DNA of 64,000 bases from Parvibaculum sp. (GTDB taxonomy: Bacteria > Pseudomonadota > Alphaproteobacteria > Parvibaculales > Parvibaculaceae), in contig NZNS01000011.1 of NCBI GenBank assembly GCA_002694985.1, positions 62,001 through 126,000 of the forward strand. Direction: 5' to 3'. Shown here in pieces: positions 49,722 to 59,121 of this stretch (within the stretch, counting starts at the first letter, position 1; every line of letters begins with the position of its first letter). Below the pieces are notes generated by a model. It was not told where the DNA came from. It saw nothing but the letters and a program-made list of their open reading frames with translations, and made no database searches. Position numbers and translations under genes: made by a program.

Positions 49722-50339
49722 GTTTCGTACCTGGATATGCTGCCTTCCGGGTTCGATGCATGTGCCTCTTCCCAGGGTTTTGCAACCTAGACCGTTTTCC
49801 GAGCAGGTGGAAACACCGGCCGAGCCGGAAAACGCACCGGACGACAGGCTGCGCCAATTCTTTTTCATTCGAGACATAACAGGCACTGCACATGTTCGCT
49901 CCATGCCTGTGGAAAGCTGTGATTAACGGGCGCAAGTGGCGTTATTCGGAGAGGCCCTACCCGGTCATACCCGTGCTTCGTTTTCCCTCCCCCGTTTCAT
50001 GAGTCCGTTAAGAAAGACCAGAGTTCACTTGCGCAAAACGGGTATGACCGGCGAGTCTCGCAGCGGCACCAGATTTATCCACACAATTAACGCTGCCGGC
50101 GGGAAAGACGATCCACAGTACAAATCCTTGCGTAGACAGGCGCGACGCTCTGTCGGGCTGAAATTGCGCACAGGCTGTGGCATAGAAGAGGTTGAGGAAA
50201 TACCGGCGGACGAAACAATTGCCTTTCTGTGGAAAAATCAGGGCCGTATTTTGATCCCCGGCATCCACAGGCATCTACTCCTATCAACAACCTTTAAGAC
50301 TCTTTTATAGATTTGGGAAAAGAACACGTGGGCAAGAAA
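49722..50339. other. Probable chromosomal replication origin (oriC) region
   Basis: About 600 bp without a convincing gene, between PPSRP and hemE, the flanking pair of the Caulobacter and Rickettsia origins. It holds one perfect DnaA box TTATCCACA (50075-50083), a one-mismatch box TGTGGAAAA (50228-50236, reverse of TTTTCCACA), and looser ones at 49908, 49918, 50109 and 50261. A/T-rich tracts flank hemE (CCTTTAAGACTCTTTTATAG near 50291-50310). Three GANTC sites occur (50001, 50053, 50298). Genes on either side run mostly away. Origin function is inferred from context and boxes. Confidence 0.75.
50075..50083 (+). promoter_or_regulatory. Perfect DnaA box in the presumed oriC
   Basis: TTATCCACA matches the consensus exactly and lies in the centre of the PPSRP-hemE gap. 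Confidence 0.8.
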
Positions 50340-51395
50340 ATGGCTCCCGGAACAGAGCTTCCGGAGAAGAAACTGCTGAGAGCGCTTGCCGGCGTGGAGA
50401 CGCATGGCGTACCGCTCTGGATGATGCGGCAGGCAGGCCGTTATCTGCCGGAGTATCGTGAGGTGCGCGCCAAGGCGGGCGGGTTTCTCAATCTCTGCTA
50501 CACGCCCGAACTCGCCGAGGAAGTCACCTTGCAGCCGATCAGGCGCTATGGCTTCGATGCGGCGATCCTTTTTTCCGACATTCTGGTGGTGCCCGATGCG
50601 CTCGGGCAGAAGGTTGCCTTCAAGGAAGGCGAGGGGCCGGTGCTGGAGCCGATCACGGACGGGAAGGGCCTTGCGGCGCTCTCAAGCCCGGCGCGCGTGA
50701 CGGAGCATCTGACGCCCGTCTATGAGGCGGTGGAGCGGCTCTCGCGGAGCTTGCCGAAAGAGACGGCGCTGATCGGTTTTGCCGGAGCACCCTGGACGGT
50801 TGCGACATATATGGTCGGCGGCAGGGGTTCGCCCGACCAGGCGGCAGCAAAGCTCTGGGCTTACCGTGAGCCGGATGAATTCCAGAAGCTGATGGATATT
50901 CTGGTCGAGGCGACGGTCGAGCATCTCTCCGCGCAGGTTCTTGCCGGGGCCGAAGTCGTCCAGATCTTCGATACATGGGCGGGCAGCTTGCCGGAGCTTT
51001 CCTTCGAGCGTTTTGCGCTGCGGCCCGTGAAGGCGATCCGCGAGCTTCTGCAGGCGCGCTTTCCCGGCCTGCCCGTCATCGCCTTTCCGCGCGGGGCAGG
51101 GGCCATGTCGGTCCGTTATTTCCAGGAGACCGGCGTCACGGGTCTCAGCCTCGACACAGGTGTTTCGCCGGCATGGGCGCGCGAACATCTGCAATCGCGC
51201 GGATGCGTTCAAGGCAATCTCGATCCGCTGCTTCTCGTTGCCGGTGGTGACGAAATGAAGACGCAGGCGCTCCATATTCTCGAAACATTGGGCGAGGGCC
51301 CCTTCATCTTCAATCTCGGCCACGGGATCGTGCCGCAGACGCCGCCGGAACATGTCGGCGAACTGGTGAAGCTCGTGCAGGAATGGCGCCGGTGA
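50340..51395 (+). CDS. hemE: Uroporphyrinogen decarboxylase
   Basis: 351 aa from the ATG at 50340; in-frame GTG at 50328 and TTG at 50313 are alternatives. Signatures LWMMRQAGRYLPEYREVRAK (substrate Arg loop), AILFSDILVVPDALG and GFAGAPWTVATYMV with PRGAGAMS. It decarboxylates uroporphyrinogen III to coproporphyrinogen III. It overlaps hemH by 13 bp and is the first gene right of the presumed origin. Confidence 0.97.
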   Translation: MAPGTELPEKKLLRALAGVETHGVPLWMMRQAGRYLPEYREVRAKAGGFLNLCYTPELAEEVTLQPIRRYGFDAAILFSDILVVPDALGQKVAFKEGEGPVLEPITDGKGLAALSSPARVTEHLTPVYEAVERLSRSLPKETALIGFAGAPWTVATYMVGGRGSPDQAAAKLWAYREPDEFQKLMDILVEATVEHLSAQVLAGAEVVQIFDTWAGSLPELSFERFALRPVKAIRELLQARFPGLPVIAFPRGAGAMSVRYFQETGVTGLSLDTGVSPAWAREHLQSRGCVQGNLDPLLLVAGGDEMKTQALHILETLGEGPFIFNLGHGIVPQTPPEHVGELVKLVQEWRR

Positions 51396-52471
51396 ACGGC
51401 AAAGCGAAGAAAAAGATCGCGATCATCCTGTTCAATCTCGGCGGGCCGGACGGGCCTGACGCGGTGCAACCCTTTCTCTTCAATCTTTTCAACGATCCGG
51501 CCATCATCAGCGTGCCAAATCCGATGCGCTGGCTGCTGGCAAAATTTGTCTCGAAGCGCCGTGCCCCTGTGGCAAGGGATATCTATGCCGAGCTTGGCGG
51601 AGGCTCGCCGCTCGTGCCGCTGACAAAGGCGCAAGGATCGGCTCTCGAAGTCGCATTGGCCGATAGCGAATCCGACTATCGCTGTTTCCTCGCCATGCGC
51701 TACTGGCATCCCTTCGCCGACGAGGCGGCGGCGGCCGCAAAGGCCTGGGGCGCCACCGAACTCGTGCTGTTGCCGCTTTATCCGCAATATTCCACGACGA
51801 CGACAGAATCCTCTCTGCGGGACTGGGAGAGGGCGGCGGCAAAAGCCGGGCTTGCCGTTCCGGCAAGATCGGTCTGCTGCTATCCGACGGAAGAGGGTTT
51901 CGTGGAGGGCTATGCAGCTCTGTTGCAGGCTGCCATCGAGAAGGCAGGCGGTCATGAGGGCTTTCGCGTTCTCTTTTCCGCGCATGGTCTGCCCAAAAAG
52001 GTGATCGAGAAGGGCGACCCCTATCAAGCGCAGGTCGAGCAGAGTTGTGCGGCCATTGTCGCGAAGCTCGCGCTTGCCGCTCCCGCCAATGAGGAACTGG
52101 ACGGGGAAAATCTGGACTGGGTTACCTGTTACCAGAGCCGGGTCGGCCCGCTTGAATGGATCGGGCCTTCGACCGATGACGAGATCCGCCGCGCCGGAGC
52201 GGAGGGCAAATCCCTGATCGTGCTGCCCGTTGCCTTCGTTTCGGAACATTCAGAAACGCTGGTCGAGCTCGACAAGGAATATGGCCACCTGGCGAAGGAA
52301 AGCGGGGTGCCTGTCTATATCCGGGTGCCGGCGCTTGGCACCGAACCTCACTTCATCGAGGGGCTGGCGCGCCTTGTGCGCGCCGCGCGGGCGCAGGAAA
52401 CGATCCTCTGCCCGGAAGATGCGGCGGGTCATATCTGCACGAAAGACGCCGGGCTCAAGACGATCCGCTGA
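51383..52471 (+). CDS. hemH: Ferrochelatase
   Basis: 362 aa. Class II chelatase: AIILFNLGGPDGPDAVQPFLFNLFNDPAI, metal-binding HGLPKKVIEKGDPY with the catalytic His, VTCYQSRVGPLEWIGPSTDDEI, and PVAFVSEHSETLVELDKEY with the His/Glu pair. It inserts Fe2+ into protoporphyrin IX. Cys pairs near the C-terminus (CPEDAAGHIC) may hold an iron-sulphur cluster, but I do not rely on this. Overlaps hemE; hemJ follows after 25 bp. Confidence 0.97.
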   Translation: MAPVNGKAKKKIAIILFNLGGPDGPDAVQPFLFNLFNDPAIISVPNPMRWLLAKFVSKRRAPVARDIYAELGGGSPLVPLTKAQGSALEVALADSESDYRCFLAMRYWHPFADEAAAAAKAWGATELVLLPLYPQYSTTTTESSLRDWERAAAKAGLAVPARSVCCYPTEEGFVEGYAALLQAAIEKAGGHEGFRVLFSAHGLPKKVIEKGDPYQAQVEQSCAAIVAKLALAAPANEELDGENLDWVTCYQSRVGPLEWIGPSTDDEIRRAGAEGKSLIVLPVAFVSEHSETLVELDKEYGHLAKESGVPVYIRVPALGTEPHFIEGLARLVRAARAQETILCPEDAAGHICTKDAGLKTIR

Positions 52472-52496
52472 TAAAAGAAGAGAAAAAGGAAAGAAG

Positions 52497-52943
52497 ATGC
52501 TGGATTTTCTTGCCCAATACTATCAGTGGATCAAGGCTCTTCACATCATTTCGGTGATCTTCTGGATGGCCGGCATGGCTTATCTACCGCGGCTTTTCGT
52601 CTATCACGCGGAGGCGGAGAGGGGGTCCGACAAGTCCGAGACCTTCAAGATCATGGAGCGACGGCTTCTCAGGGGCATCGTCAATCCGGCGATGATCGCG
52701 GCCTTTCTCTTTGGCGGGCTGATGCTCACCATCAATCCCGGCCTTTTCTCCGATCACTGGATGCAGGTGAAACTCTTCCTGATTTTCGTCATGTCGGGGC
52801 TGCACGGCATGTTTGCGCGCTGGCGCAAGGATTTCGACCGCGACGAGAACAAGAAAGACGGCCGTTTCTACCGGATCGTGAACGAAGGCCCGCCCGTTCT
52901 GGTCATCTTCATCGTGCTGCTCGCGGTCGCAAAGCCGTTCTGA
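52497..52943 (+). CDS. hemJ: Protoporphyrinogen oxidase HemJ
   Basis: 148 aa from the ATG at 52497. Four membrane helices with the diagnostic His/Arg residues: [99 protein letters not shown]. It oxidises protoporphyrinogen IX to protoporphyrin IX, the step before HemH, and replaces HemG/HemY in most alphaproteobacteria. It follows hemH by 25 bp, so hemE-hemH-hemJ is one operon. Confidence 0.95.
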   Translation: MLDFLAQYYQWIKALHIISVIFWMAGMAYLPRLFVYHAEAERGSDKSETFKIMERRLLRGIVNPAMIAAFLFGGLMLTINPGLFSDHWMQVKLFLIFVMSGLHGMFARWRKDFDRDENKKDGRFYRIVNEGPPVLVIFIVLLAVAKPF

Positions 52944-52989
52944 TCGTGGCTGCGTTGGCGGTCGCAAAAGGCCTGTCGTCCAATTTCCG

Positions 52990-53018
52990 TTGAAATTGCG
53001 GCCGGTCCGCTTTATATG
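52990..53018 (+). promoter_or_regulatory. Possible sigma-70 promoter of rho
   Basis: TTGAAA at 52990-52995, a 17-bp spacer and TATATG at 53013-53018. The -35 has one mismatch. It overlaps a perfect hairpin CAATTTC-CGTT-GAAATTG (52981-52998). It would leave a rho leader of roughly 290 nt, in keeping with known rho autoregulation by attenuation. Function is inferred. Confidence 0.45.
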
Positions 53019-53319
53019 GGGATTGAAGCCGGGTTTCTTCCGGCGGCCTTCCCGTGTTCTTTCCCGGCTGCAAGCGGTCCCTCACGATCCGAAGGGCATC
53101 TCCAGCCAGAATATCCCCGCGAGAGATTCCAAAGGGCAAAGCCCAGGGTCCGGCGCGGCGACGGAAAGAGACCCGAGGCCCGTTTCCCCGACCGACATCA
53201 TCAAATCGTTCGAAGACCCGACATCCTTCCTTCCAAAAAGATTTCCCCTCCCTCGTTCAGAGGTCCGACCTTCAAGCAAGGCGGCAAGTGGAAACCCCAG
53301 AGAAAGACCGACCAAGCCG

Positions 53320-54585
53320 ATGACGCAGATCAAGCTGCAGGACCTCAAGGCCAAATCCCCGACCGACCTTCTGGCGCTCGCGGAGGAACTCGAGGTCGAA
53401 AACGCCTCCACGCTCAGGACGCAGGACATGATGTTCGCGATCCTGAAGCAATATGCAGAGCAGGGCGTCGATATTATCGGCGAAGGCGTGGTTGAGGTGC
53501 TGCCGGACGGTTTCGGCTTCCTGCGCTCGCCGGAAGCGAACTACCTTCCGGGCCCGGACGACATCTATGTTTCCCCCTCGCAGATCCGCCGCTTTTCGCT
53601 GCGCACGGGCGATACGGTCGAGGGCGAGATCCGCAGCCCCAAGGATGGCGAGCGCTATTTCGCCCTTCTGAAAGTTTCCACGGTCAATTTCGAGAGCCCG
53701 GACAAGGCGCGTCACAAGGTCCATTTCGACAATCTGACGCCGCTCTACCCGGACTCGAAGCTTGAAATGGAAGTCGATGATCCGACGCTGAAGGATCGCT
53801 CCTCGCGCGTCATCGACATCGTCGCCCCGCTCGGCAAGGGCCAGCGCGGATTGATCGTCGCACCGCCGCGTACCGGCAAGACCGTTCTCCTCCAGAATAT
53901 CGCCCATTCGATCACGACCAATCATCCCGAGGCCTATCTGATCGTCCTCCTGATCGATGAGCGCCCGGAAGAAGTGACCGACATGCAGCGTTCGGTGAAG
54001 GGCGAGGTCATCTCCTCCACCTTCGACGAGCCCGCACAGCGTCACGTTCAGGTCGCCGAAATGGTGATCGAGAAGGCAAAGCGCCTCGTCGAGCATGGCC
54101 GCGATGTCGTCATCCTGCTGGACTCGATCACCCGTCTCGGCCGCGCCTACAACACCGTCGTGCCTTCCTCGGGCAAGGTGCTGACCGGCGGTGTCGATGC
54201 GAACGCCCTCCAGCGCCCCAAGCGCTTCTTCGGTGCGGCGCGAAACATCGAGGAAGGCGGCTCGCTCACCATCATCGCCACGGCCCTCATCGACACGGGC
54301 TCGCGCATGGACGAAGTCATCTTCGAAGAATTCAAGGGCACGGGTAACTCGGAAATCATTCTCGACCGCAAGATTGCCGACAAGCGCGTCTTCCCCGCCA
54401 TCGACATTCTCAAGTCCGGCACCCGCAAGGAAGAGCTGCTGGTCGAGAAGGGTCAGCTCTCGAAGATGTATGTGCTGCGCCGTATCCTCAACCCGATGGG
54501 CACGGTCGATGCCATCGAGTTCCTGCTCGACAAGCTCAAGCAGACGAAGAACAACGCCGAGTTCTTCGACAGCATGAACACATAA
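53320..54585 (+). CDS. rho: Transcription termination factor Rho
   Basis: 421 aa from the ATG at 53320 ([23 protein letters not shown]); an open frame reaches back to 52990 but that part is basic, low in family resemblance and probably leader. N-terminal helical domain, cold-shock RNA-binding domain ([37 protein letters not shown]), Walker [12 protein letters not shown], Walker [17 protein letters not shown] and the R/Q loops. An RNA-dependent helicase that ends transcription. It follows hemJ. Confidence 0.98.
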   Translation: MTQIKLQDLKAKSPTDLLALAEELEVENASTLRTQDMMFAILKQYAEQGVDIIGEGVVEVLPDGFGFLRSPEANYLPGPDDIYVSPSQIRRFSLRTGDTVEGEIRSPKDGERYFALLKVSTVNFESPDKARHKVHFDNLTPLYPDSKLEMEVDDPTLKDRSSRVIDIVAPLGKGQRGLIVAPPRTGKTVLLQNIAHSITTNHPEAYLIVLLIDERPEEVTDMQRSVKGEVISSTFDEPAQRHVQVAEMVIEKAKRLVEHGRDVVILLDSITRLGRAYNTVVPSSGKVLTGGVDANALQRPKRFFGAARNIEEGGSLTIIATALIDTGSRMDEVIFEEFKGTGNSEIILDRKIADKRVFPAIDILKSGTRKEELLVEKGQLSKMYVLRRILNPMGTVDAIEFLLDKLKQTKNNAEFFDSMNT

Positions 54586-54764
54586 TCAGGCAAATGCTGC
54601 TGTTCTTCCCGCTGCACTTCTTGCGTGTAGCGGGTTGAGCGGATGCCGGGATCCGATGTCGATTTCAAACTCGCCCCGCCGCTTACGCTGCGCCGCGCGA
54701 TTTTCTTCGATATCGGTGCGGGCGTGCCCGACGTGCCGCATCTCTGCGTCTGAGGGCTGACGCT

Positions 54765-55778
54765 TCAGCGCTTCGGCGTTTCCATCATCTTCCCGATGAA
54801 ATCCGTAATCGCACTGGCAAGTCCCGGCGCCAGCTCTGTGCGCGGGTCGACGTAAAGCGCCATGTTTCCCGCGCGGTCTTCCGGCGCCTCTTTCAGCACA
54901 TGGTTCATGTTCTCGATGGCGATGAGGGTCACGTCCTCACGCGCGGCCGCGAGTTTCTCGCCATCGGCGGGGCGCTGCTGAAGGTCGCGCGTTCCCTGCA
55001 CCACAAGCGCCGGCACGTCCGTCCTGGCGAGTTCGGCGGCGGGGTCGTATTTGAACCAGGAGATGAGATAGGGCTGAACGCTTGGCCGGTAGAGCATGTC
55101 GAGCTGCGAGGGTACGTCCGCCACTGTCTCTCCGCGTTCGAGGCTCTGGAGAATTTCCTCCGAGCGCGTCGCTATTTCCGGCGGCAGGTTCTGGCCGGCG
55201 AGCTGCTCGCGGATGAGCGCCGGGGCGGGCCGTCCGCTCGGCGTCAGAAGGACAAGCCCGGCGACATCGTGCCGCTGCGCGGCGATGGTCGCGAGCAATG
55301 CGCCCTCGCTATGGCCGAGTGCGACAATGCGGCGGATGCGCGGTTCGCGTTCCAGCAGTTCGAGCCAGCGGACCGCATCCTCGACATAGGTTTCGGCGCG
55401 AAGTTCCTCTTCCGCGTGTGCTGCGCCGATGCTGTCGCCGACGCCGCGCTTGTCGATTCTGAGCGAAGCGATGCCGCGCTCGCCGAGCGCATGGGCGAGG
55501 AGCTTCAGCGAATTGTTCCGCCCGCTTGGAAAATTACCGTCCCGGTCCGTCGGACCGGAGCCGGCAATGATCAGCGCCGCATCGACGGGCTCTTCGCCCT
55601 GCGGCATGGTCAGCGTACCGAAAAGTCCGTCTTCGAGGTTCACCTCGCGCTCGCTCCATGATGTCGGCCACGCTACCGGCCCTGAAGCTGGCCCTGATGC
55701 TGCATGGGCCGTGAAGACGGAGGCGAACAGAAGAGCAAGCGCGAGCGCGAGGCGTGTCATGGTTTGAGCATTTCCCAT
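54765..55778 (-). CDS. Alpha/beta hydrolase
   Basis: 337 aa. Signal peptide (LALALALLFASVFTAHAASG) suggests export. Nucleophile elbow in IVALGHSEGALLATI (G-x-S-x-G), oxyanion-side IIAGSGPTDRDGNF, and C-terminal Asp/His candidates DVPALVVQGTRDLQ and IENMNHVLKEAP. A serine hydrolase of the BAAT/BD-FAE-like group; substrate unknown. Converges with rho, 179 bp apart, with no strong terminator seen. Confidence 0.87.
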   Translation of the reverse strand: MGNAQTMTRLALALALLFASVFTAHAASGPASGPVAWPTSWSEREVNLEDGLFGTLTMPQGEEPVDAALIIAGSGPTDRDGNFPSGRNNSLKLLAHALGERGIASLRIDKRGVGDSIGAAHAEEELRAETYVEDAVRWLELLEREPRIRRIVALGHSEGALLATIAAQRHDVAGLVLLTPSGRPAPALIREQLAGQNLPPEIATRSEEILQSLERGETVADVPSQLDMLYRPSVQPYLISWFKYDPAAELARTDVPALVVQGTRDLQQRPADGEKLAAAREDVTLIAIENMNHVLKEAPEDRAGNMALYVDPRTELAPGLASAITDFIGKMMETPKR

Positions 55779-55822
55779 CCCGGATAGGACCCGTCGAATT
55801 CAGGCGTCCCTGACGGTTTTGA

Positions 55823-56806
55823 TCACGGCACGAGTACGCTCGCGCCGACCGTCTTGCGGGCTTCCAGATCGAGATGGGCGCGCGAGGCTTCGGCAAGCGC
55901 ATAGCGCTGCTTCACCTCGATCTTCACCGCGCCGGATTTCACCACCGCGAAAAGATCGTCCGCCATTTCCTGCATCGCGGTCGGCGTCTTCGCGGCGTAG
56001 TGATACATGGTCGGGCGCGTCACATAGAGCGAGCCCTTCTGCGCGAGGATGCCGAGGTTCACATCCGTGACCGGGCCGGACGCATTGCCGAAGGAAACTA
56101 GAAGCCCGAGCGGCGCGAGGCTGTCGAGCGAGGACATGAATGTCGCCTTGCCGACGCCGTCATAGACGACGGGAAGCTTTGCGCCGCCCGTGATTTCGGT
56201 CACGCGCGCGGCCACATCTTCCTTCGAATAGTCGATTACGTGGTCACAGCCATGTTCGCGCGCGAGCTTCGCCTTTTCTTCCGAGCCCACCGTGCCGATC
56301 ACCGTCGCGCCGAGATGCTTCGCCCATTGGCAGGCAATGAGACCGACGCCGCCCGCCGCCGCATGCCAGAGGATCGTCTGGCCTTTCTCGACCTTGAAAG
56401 TCTGGCGCAGCAGGAACTGCGCGGTGAGCCCCTTCAGCATCATCGAGGCGGCGACGTCGTCGGCAATGCCGTCGGGTATCTTGACGGCGCTTGCGGCAGC
56501 GATGTTATGGGCTTCGGCATAGGCACCGACCGGCCCTGACGCATAGGCCACGCGGTCGCCCGTCTTGAGTGTCGTCACGCCCTTTCCCACCGCTTCCACG
56601 ATGCCCGATGCTTCCATGCCGATGCCGGAGGGAAGCGGGACGGGATAGAGGCCAGAGCGATGATAGGTATCGATGAAATTGACGCCGATAGCCTTGGCGC
56701 GCACCGTGACCTCGCCGGGATCGGGATGGCCAAGCTCCACGGGTTTGAGGGCCATTACTTCCGGCCCGCCGGTCTTGTCGATGCGGATCGCCTTGATCGT
56801 CGTCAT
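55823..56806 (-). CDS. Zinc-free NADPH:quinone oxidoreductase (MDR family)
   Basis: 327 aa. IGVNFIDTYHRSGLYPVPLPSGIGMEASGIVEAVG and the nucleotide-binding LWHAAAGGVGLIACQWAKHLGATVIGTVGS mark a quinone oxidoreductase-like MDR protein; the zinc-binding Cys residues of alcohol dehydrogenases are missing. Uses NADPH to reduce quinones or enones. It is 44 bp from the alpha/beta hydrolase on the same strand and may share its transcript. Confidence 0.92.
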   Translation of the reverse strand: MTTIKAIRIDKTGGPEVMALKPVELGHPDPGEVTVRAKAIGVNFIDTYHRSGLYPVPLPSGIGMEASGIVEAVGKGVTTLKTGDRVAYASGPVGAYAEAHNIAAASAVKIPDGIADDVAASMMLKGLTAQFLLRQTFKVEKGQTILWHAAAGGVGLIACQWAKHLGATVIGTVGSEEKAKLAREHGCDHVIDYSKEDVAARVTEITGGAKLPVVYDGVGKATFMSSLDSLAPLGLLVSFGNASGPVTDVNLGILAQKGSLYVTRPTMYHYAAKTPTAMQEMADDLFAVVKSGAVKIEVKQRYALAEASRAHLDLEARKTVGASVLVP

Positions 56807-56967
56807 GCGTTTCGTTCCGTTCTGTTTGTTTCAGCGTTTCGGCTTGTTCAGCGCCTCGAAAGGGCGGGCCCCATGTGGACGGTGAGCGTCGCGGCGATGA
56901 AGCCGGGATCGGGGAAACCGGGATAGGGCCCGGGCGACATTGCCGCGACTGCCGTCATGCCGAAACG

Positions 56968-57666
56968 TCAGGCCAGATGACGCTGGAAGAACTTGATCGT
57001 GCGATCGTTCGCTTCGTCCGCCGTCTTCTTGTCGTAATGCGCGCCGCCAGGCCGCGCGAAGGCGTGGTCCATCTCGGGGTAGCGATGAATGGTGACATGC
57101 GGATTGTCGCGCAGACCGTTCACGATCTGCTCCTGCGCTTCCGGCGGCACGAACTCGTCCTTGCCCGCCATGTGCAGCATCAGCGGCTTCTTGATGCCCT
57201 TGGCATCGTCGAGGCGGTTCTGGATGTTGACGCCGTAATAGCCGACCGAGGCATCGCTCGATGTGTGGCAGGCGGTGAGATAGGCGAGCTGCCCGCCAAG
57301 GCAATAGCCCACTGCGCCGACCTTGCCGGATGTCATGGGACGCAGTGTGTCGATGGTTGCCGCGATATCGGCGGTGCCTTTTTCGACATCGAACTTGCCG
57401 AAGAGATCGAAGGCCTGCTTCCACTCTTCTTCGGTCTTGTCGGTGATGTCGATGCCGGGCTCGATGCGCCAGAAGAGATCCGGGCAGAGCGCGACATAGC
57501 CCTGGGATGCATACCAGTCGGTCAGGTCGCGCATGACCTGATTGACGCCGAAGATTTCCTGGATGACCACGATGCCCGGCTTGGATCCGGTGCCGGATTC
57601 CGGTTTGGAGAGGTAGCCGGAAAAGGAGCCGTCGGGGGTTTTGATGGTTATCGTCTCGCTGCTCAC
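56968..57666 (-). CDS. Dienelactone hydrolase family protein
   Basis: 232 aa. KPGIVVIQEIFGVNQVMRDLTDWYASQGYVALCPDLFWR, nucleophile Cys in GAVGYCLGGQLAYLTAC, acid MAGKDEFVPPEAQE and His in RYPEMDHAFARPGG give the DLH triad. Hydrolyses dienelactones or related esters. No chloroaromatic genes are near. A short open stretch (56856-56958, 34 codons) to its left is too weak to call. Confidence 0.93.
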   Translation of the reverse strand: MSSETITIKTPDGSFSGYLSKPESGTGSKPGIVVIQEIFGVNQVMRDLTDWYASQGYVALCPDLFWRIEPGIDITDKTEEEWKQAFDLFGKFDVEKGTADIAATIDTLRPMTSGKVGAVGYCLGGQLAYLTACHTSSDASVGYYGVNIQNRLDDAKGIKKPLMLHMAGKDEFVPPEAQEQIVNGLRDNPHVTIHRYPEMDHAFARPGGAHYDKKTADEANDRTIKFFQRHLA

Positions 57667-57833
57667 TTGCGCATCTCCTCGTATCGTCTCTTGGGAAGGG
57701 TGGGGTCCGCGGGGGACTCTACCTATCCTTAATGGGCGAAGCGAGGGGTGGAGCGGGGGAGGCCGCAGCTTTTTGCAGCCTCCATCGGAGCATGGTCCCG
57801 GCTATCGGGCAGGCCAATCAGAGAGGGCCGGTA

Positions 57834-58001
57834 TCAGGCGGCGCGCTTTTGCGAGCCGAAAGAGAAGAGCTTCGAGAGACGGGTTTTACCGTCGCTCTCG
57901 CGGGTCTTGCCTTGGGTCTCTTCGGACCGGCCGCTGCGAGCTGAAAGGGCGAGATCGAGCGCGCCCACATAACTCGTGGCATAAGTGGCAAGGATGTTCA
58001 T
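57834..58001 (-). CDS. Small hypothetical protein, 55 aa
   Basis: ATG at 58001 with AAGGTG about 8 bases upstream. Product MNILATYATSYVGALDLALSARSGRSEETQ..., ending LSKLFSFGSQKRAA; a short N-terminal hydrophobic helix and a basic C-terminus. No family is recognised. It lies in the 500-bp gap between the DLH gene and the divergent LysR gene, opposite in strand to the LysR gene. Judged plausible mainly from the Shine-Dalgarno sequence and the absence of any other content in the gap. Confidence 0.45.
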   Translation of the reverse strand: MNILATYATSYVGALDLALSARSGRSEETQGKTRESDGKTRLSKLFSFGSQKRAA

Positions 58002-58167
58002 TTTATTCACCTTCAGACACGGCCGGCGGGGAACCATTCCCATCGAAGTCGGCCGCGTATCCTTTTGCAGCTTTGTTTTATACTGGGGTTTATGCTGGTG
58101 ATATGACGGGTCGGCGCCTATATATCAAACGATCTTTTTGCACCGCAGTTGTGAGAATAACTAACAT

Positions 58168-59121
58168 ATGGCTCCCCGCCGCCTGCCATCGCTGAAAGCC
58201 TTGCGCGCCTTTGAGGCGGCGGCCCGGCATGGCAGTTTCTCTCAGGCCGCGGGTGAGCTCAGCGTCACCCATGCGGCGATCAGCCACCAGATCAGGGCGC
58301 TGGAAGAGGCGCTGGGCGCGCCGCTTTTTCACAGGACGGGCCGCCAGGTCGAGCTGACCGAGCGGGGCCAGAAGCTCTTTCCGGTTCTCTCCGCCGCCTT
58401 CGAGCAGATGGCGGAAGGCTGGGCGCAGGCCAGCGCGAAGGACAGTTCCGCACTGACCGTCTCGGTCGAGCCGTCCTTTGCCGCGCGCTGGCTCGTGCTC
58501 AGGCTCGGCAAGTTCAACCGCGCTCATCCCGAAATCGAGCTTCGCCTGCTGCCTTCGTCGGAGCTTGTCGATTTCGCGCGCGAGGATGTCGATATCGGCG
58601 TGCGCTACGGGCTGGGCGGCTGGCCGGATGTCGTATCCGAAAAGCTTTTCGAGGCGACGGTCTATCCGGTCTGTTCACCTGCGCTTCTTGATCCCAAGCG
58701 CCCCATCCGCAAGCCCGAAGACCTCAAATCCTATCCGCTCCTCCATGAAGAGACGATGCAGCACTGGGTGAACTGGCTCGAGGAAGCGGGTGTGAAAAAC
58801 CCGAGCTGGGCGCAGCGCGGCCCGCTTTTCGTCGAAGCCTCGCTCGCGCTTCAGGCCGCAGCCGCAGGCCAGGGTGTCGCGCTTGCCAATGATACGCTCG
58901 CCATGGCCGATCTCGCGGAAGGACGTCTCGTCCGCCTCTTCGATATCGAGATGCCGGACGAGGAAGGTTACTGGCTCGTCTATCCCGAAGGCAGCCTGAA
59001 GAAACCCAAGGTCGATGCCTTCCGCCGCTGGATCCGCGAGGAGGCGGGGCTCGGTCCGCCGGAAGCGCCGAAGCCGCCCGAACTGCTCACGCCGCAGGGC
59101 AGGGGCAAGGCGGTGCGCTAG
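58168..59121 (+). CDS. LysR family transcriptional regulator (GcvA-like)
   Basis: 317 aa. HTH (about 5-65): [54 protein letters not shown]. The start [21 protein letters not shown] is the GcvA-group form. Periplasmic-binding-like effector domain (about 95-300) follows, and an unusually proline-rich end ([17 protein letters not shown]). Ligand and targets unknown; nearest genes are the small protein (divergent) and YyaL-like (convergent). Confidence 0.92.
   Translation: MAPRRLPSLKALRAFEAAARHGSFSQAAGELSVTHAAISHQIRALEEALGAPLFHRTGRQVELTERGQKLFPVLSAAFEQMAEGWAQASAKDSSALTVSVEPSFAARWLVLRLGKFNRAHPEIELRLLPSSELVDFAREDVDIGVRYGLGGWPDVVSEKLFEATVYPVCSPALLDPKRPIRKPEDLKSYPLLHEETMQHWVNWLEEAGVKNPSWAQRGPLFVEASLALQAAAAGQGVALANDTLAMADLAEGRLVRLFDIEMPDEEGYWLVYPEGSLKKPKVDAFRRWIREEAGLGPPEAPKPPELLTPQGRGKAVR

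Noticed and set aside
49936..50310. 124-codon open frame in the PPSRP-hemE gap
   Set aside because: No Shine-Dalgarno sequence, no domain, overlaps the DnaA boxes; kept as non-coding oriC sequence.
54643..54753. 36-codon open frame after rho
   Set aside because: No good Shine-Dalgarno sequence and no family; the 179-bp gap between rho and the hydrolase gene holds nothing else I can support.
56856..56958. 34-codon open frame left of the dienelactone hydrolase gene
   Set aside because: Too short and without Shine-Dalgarno or homology.
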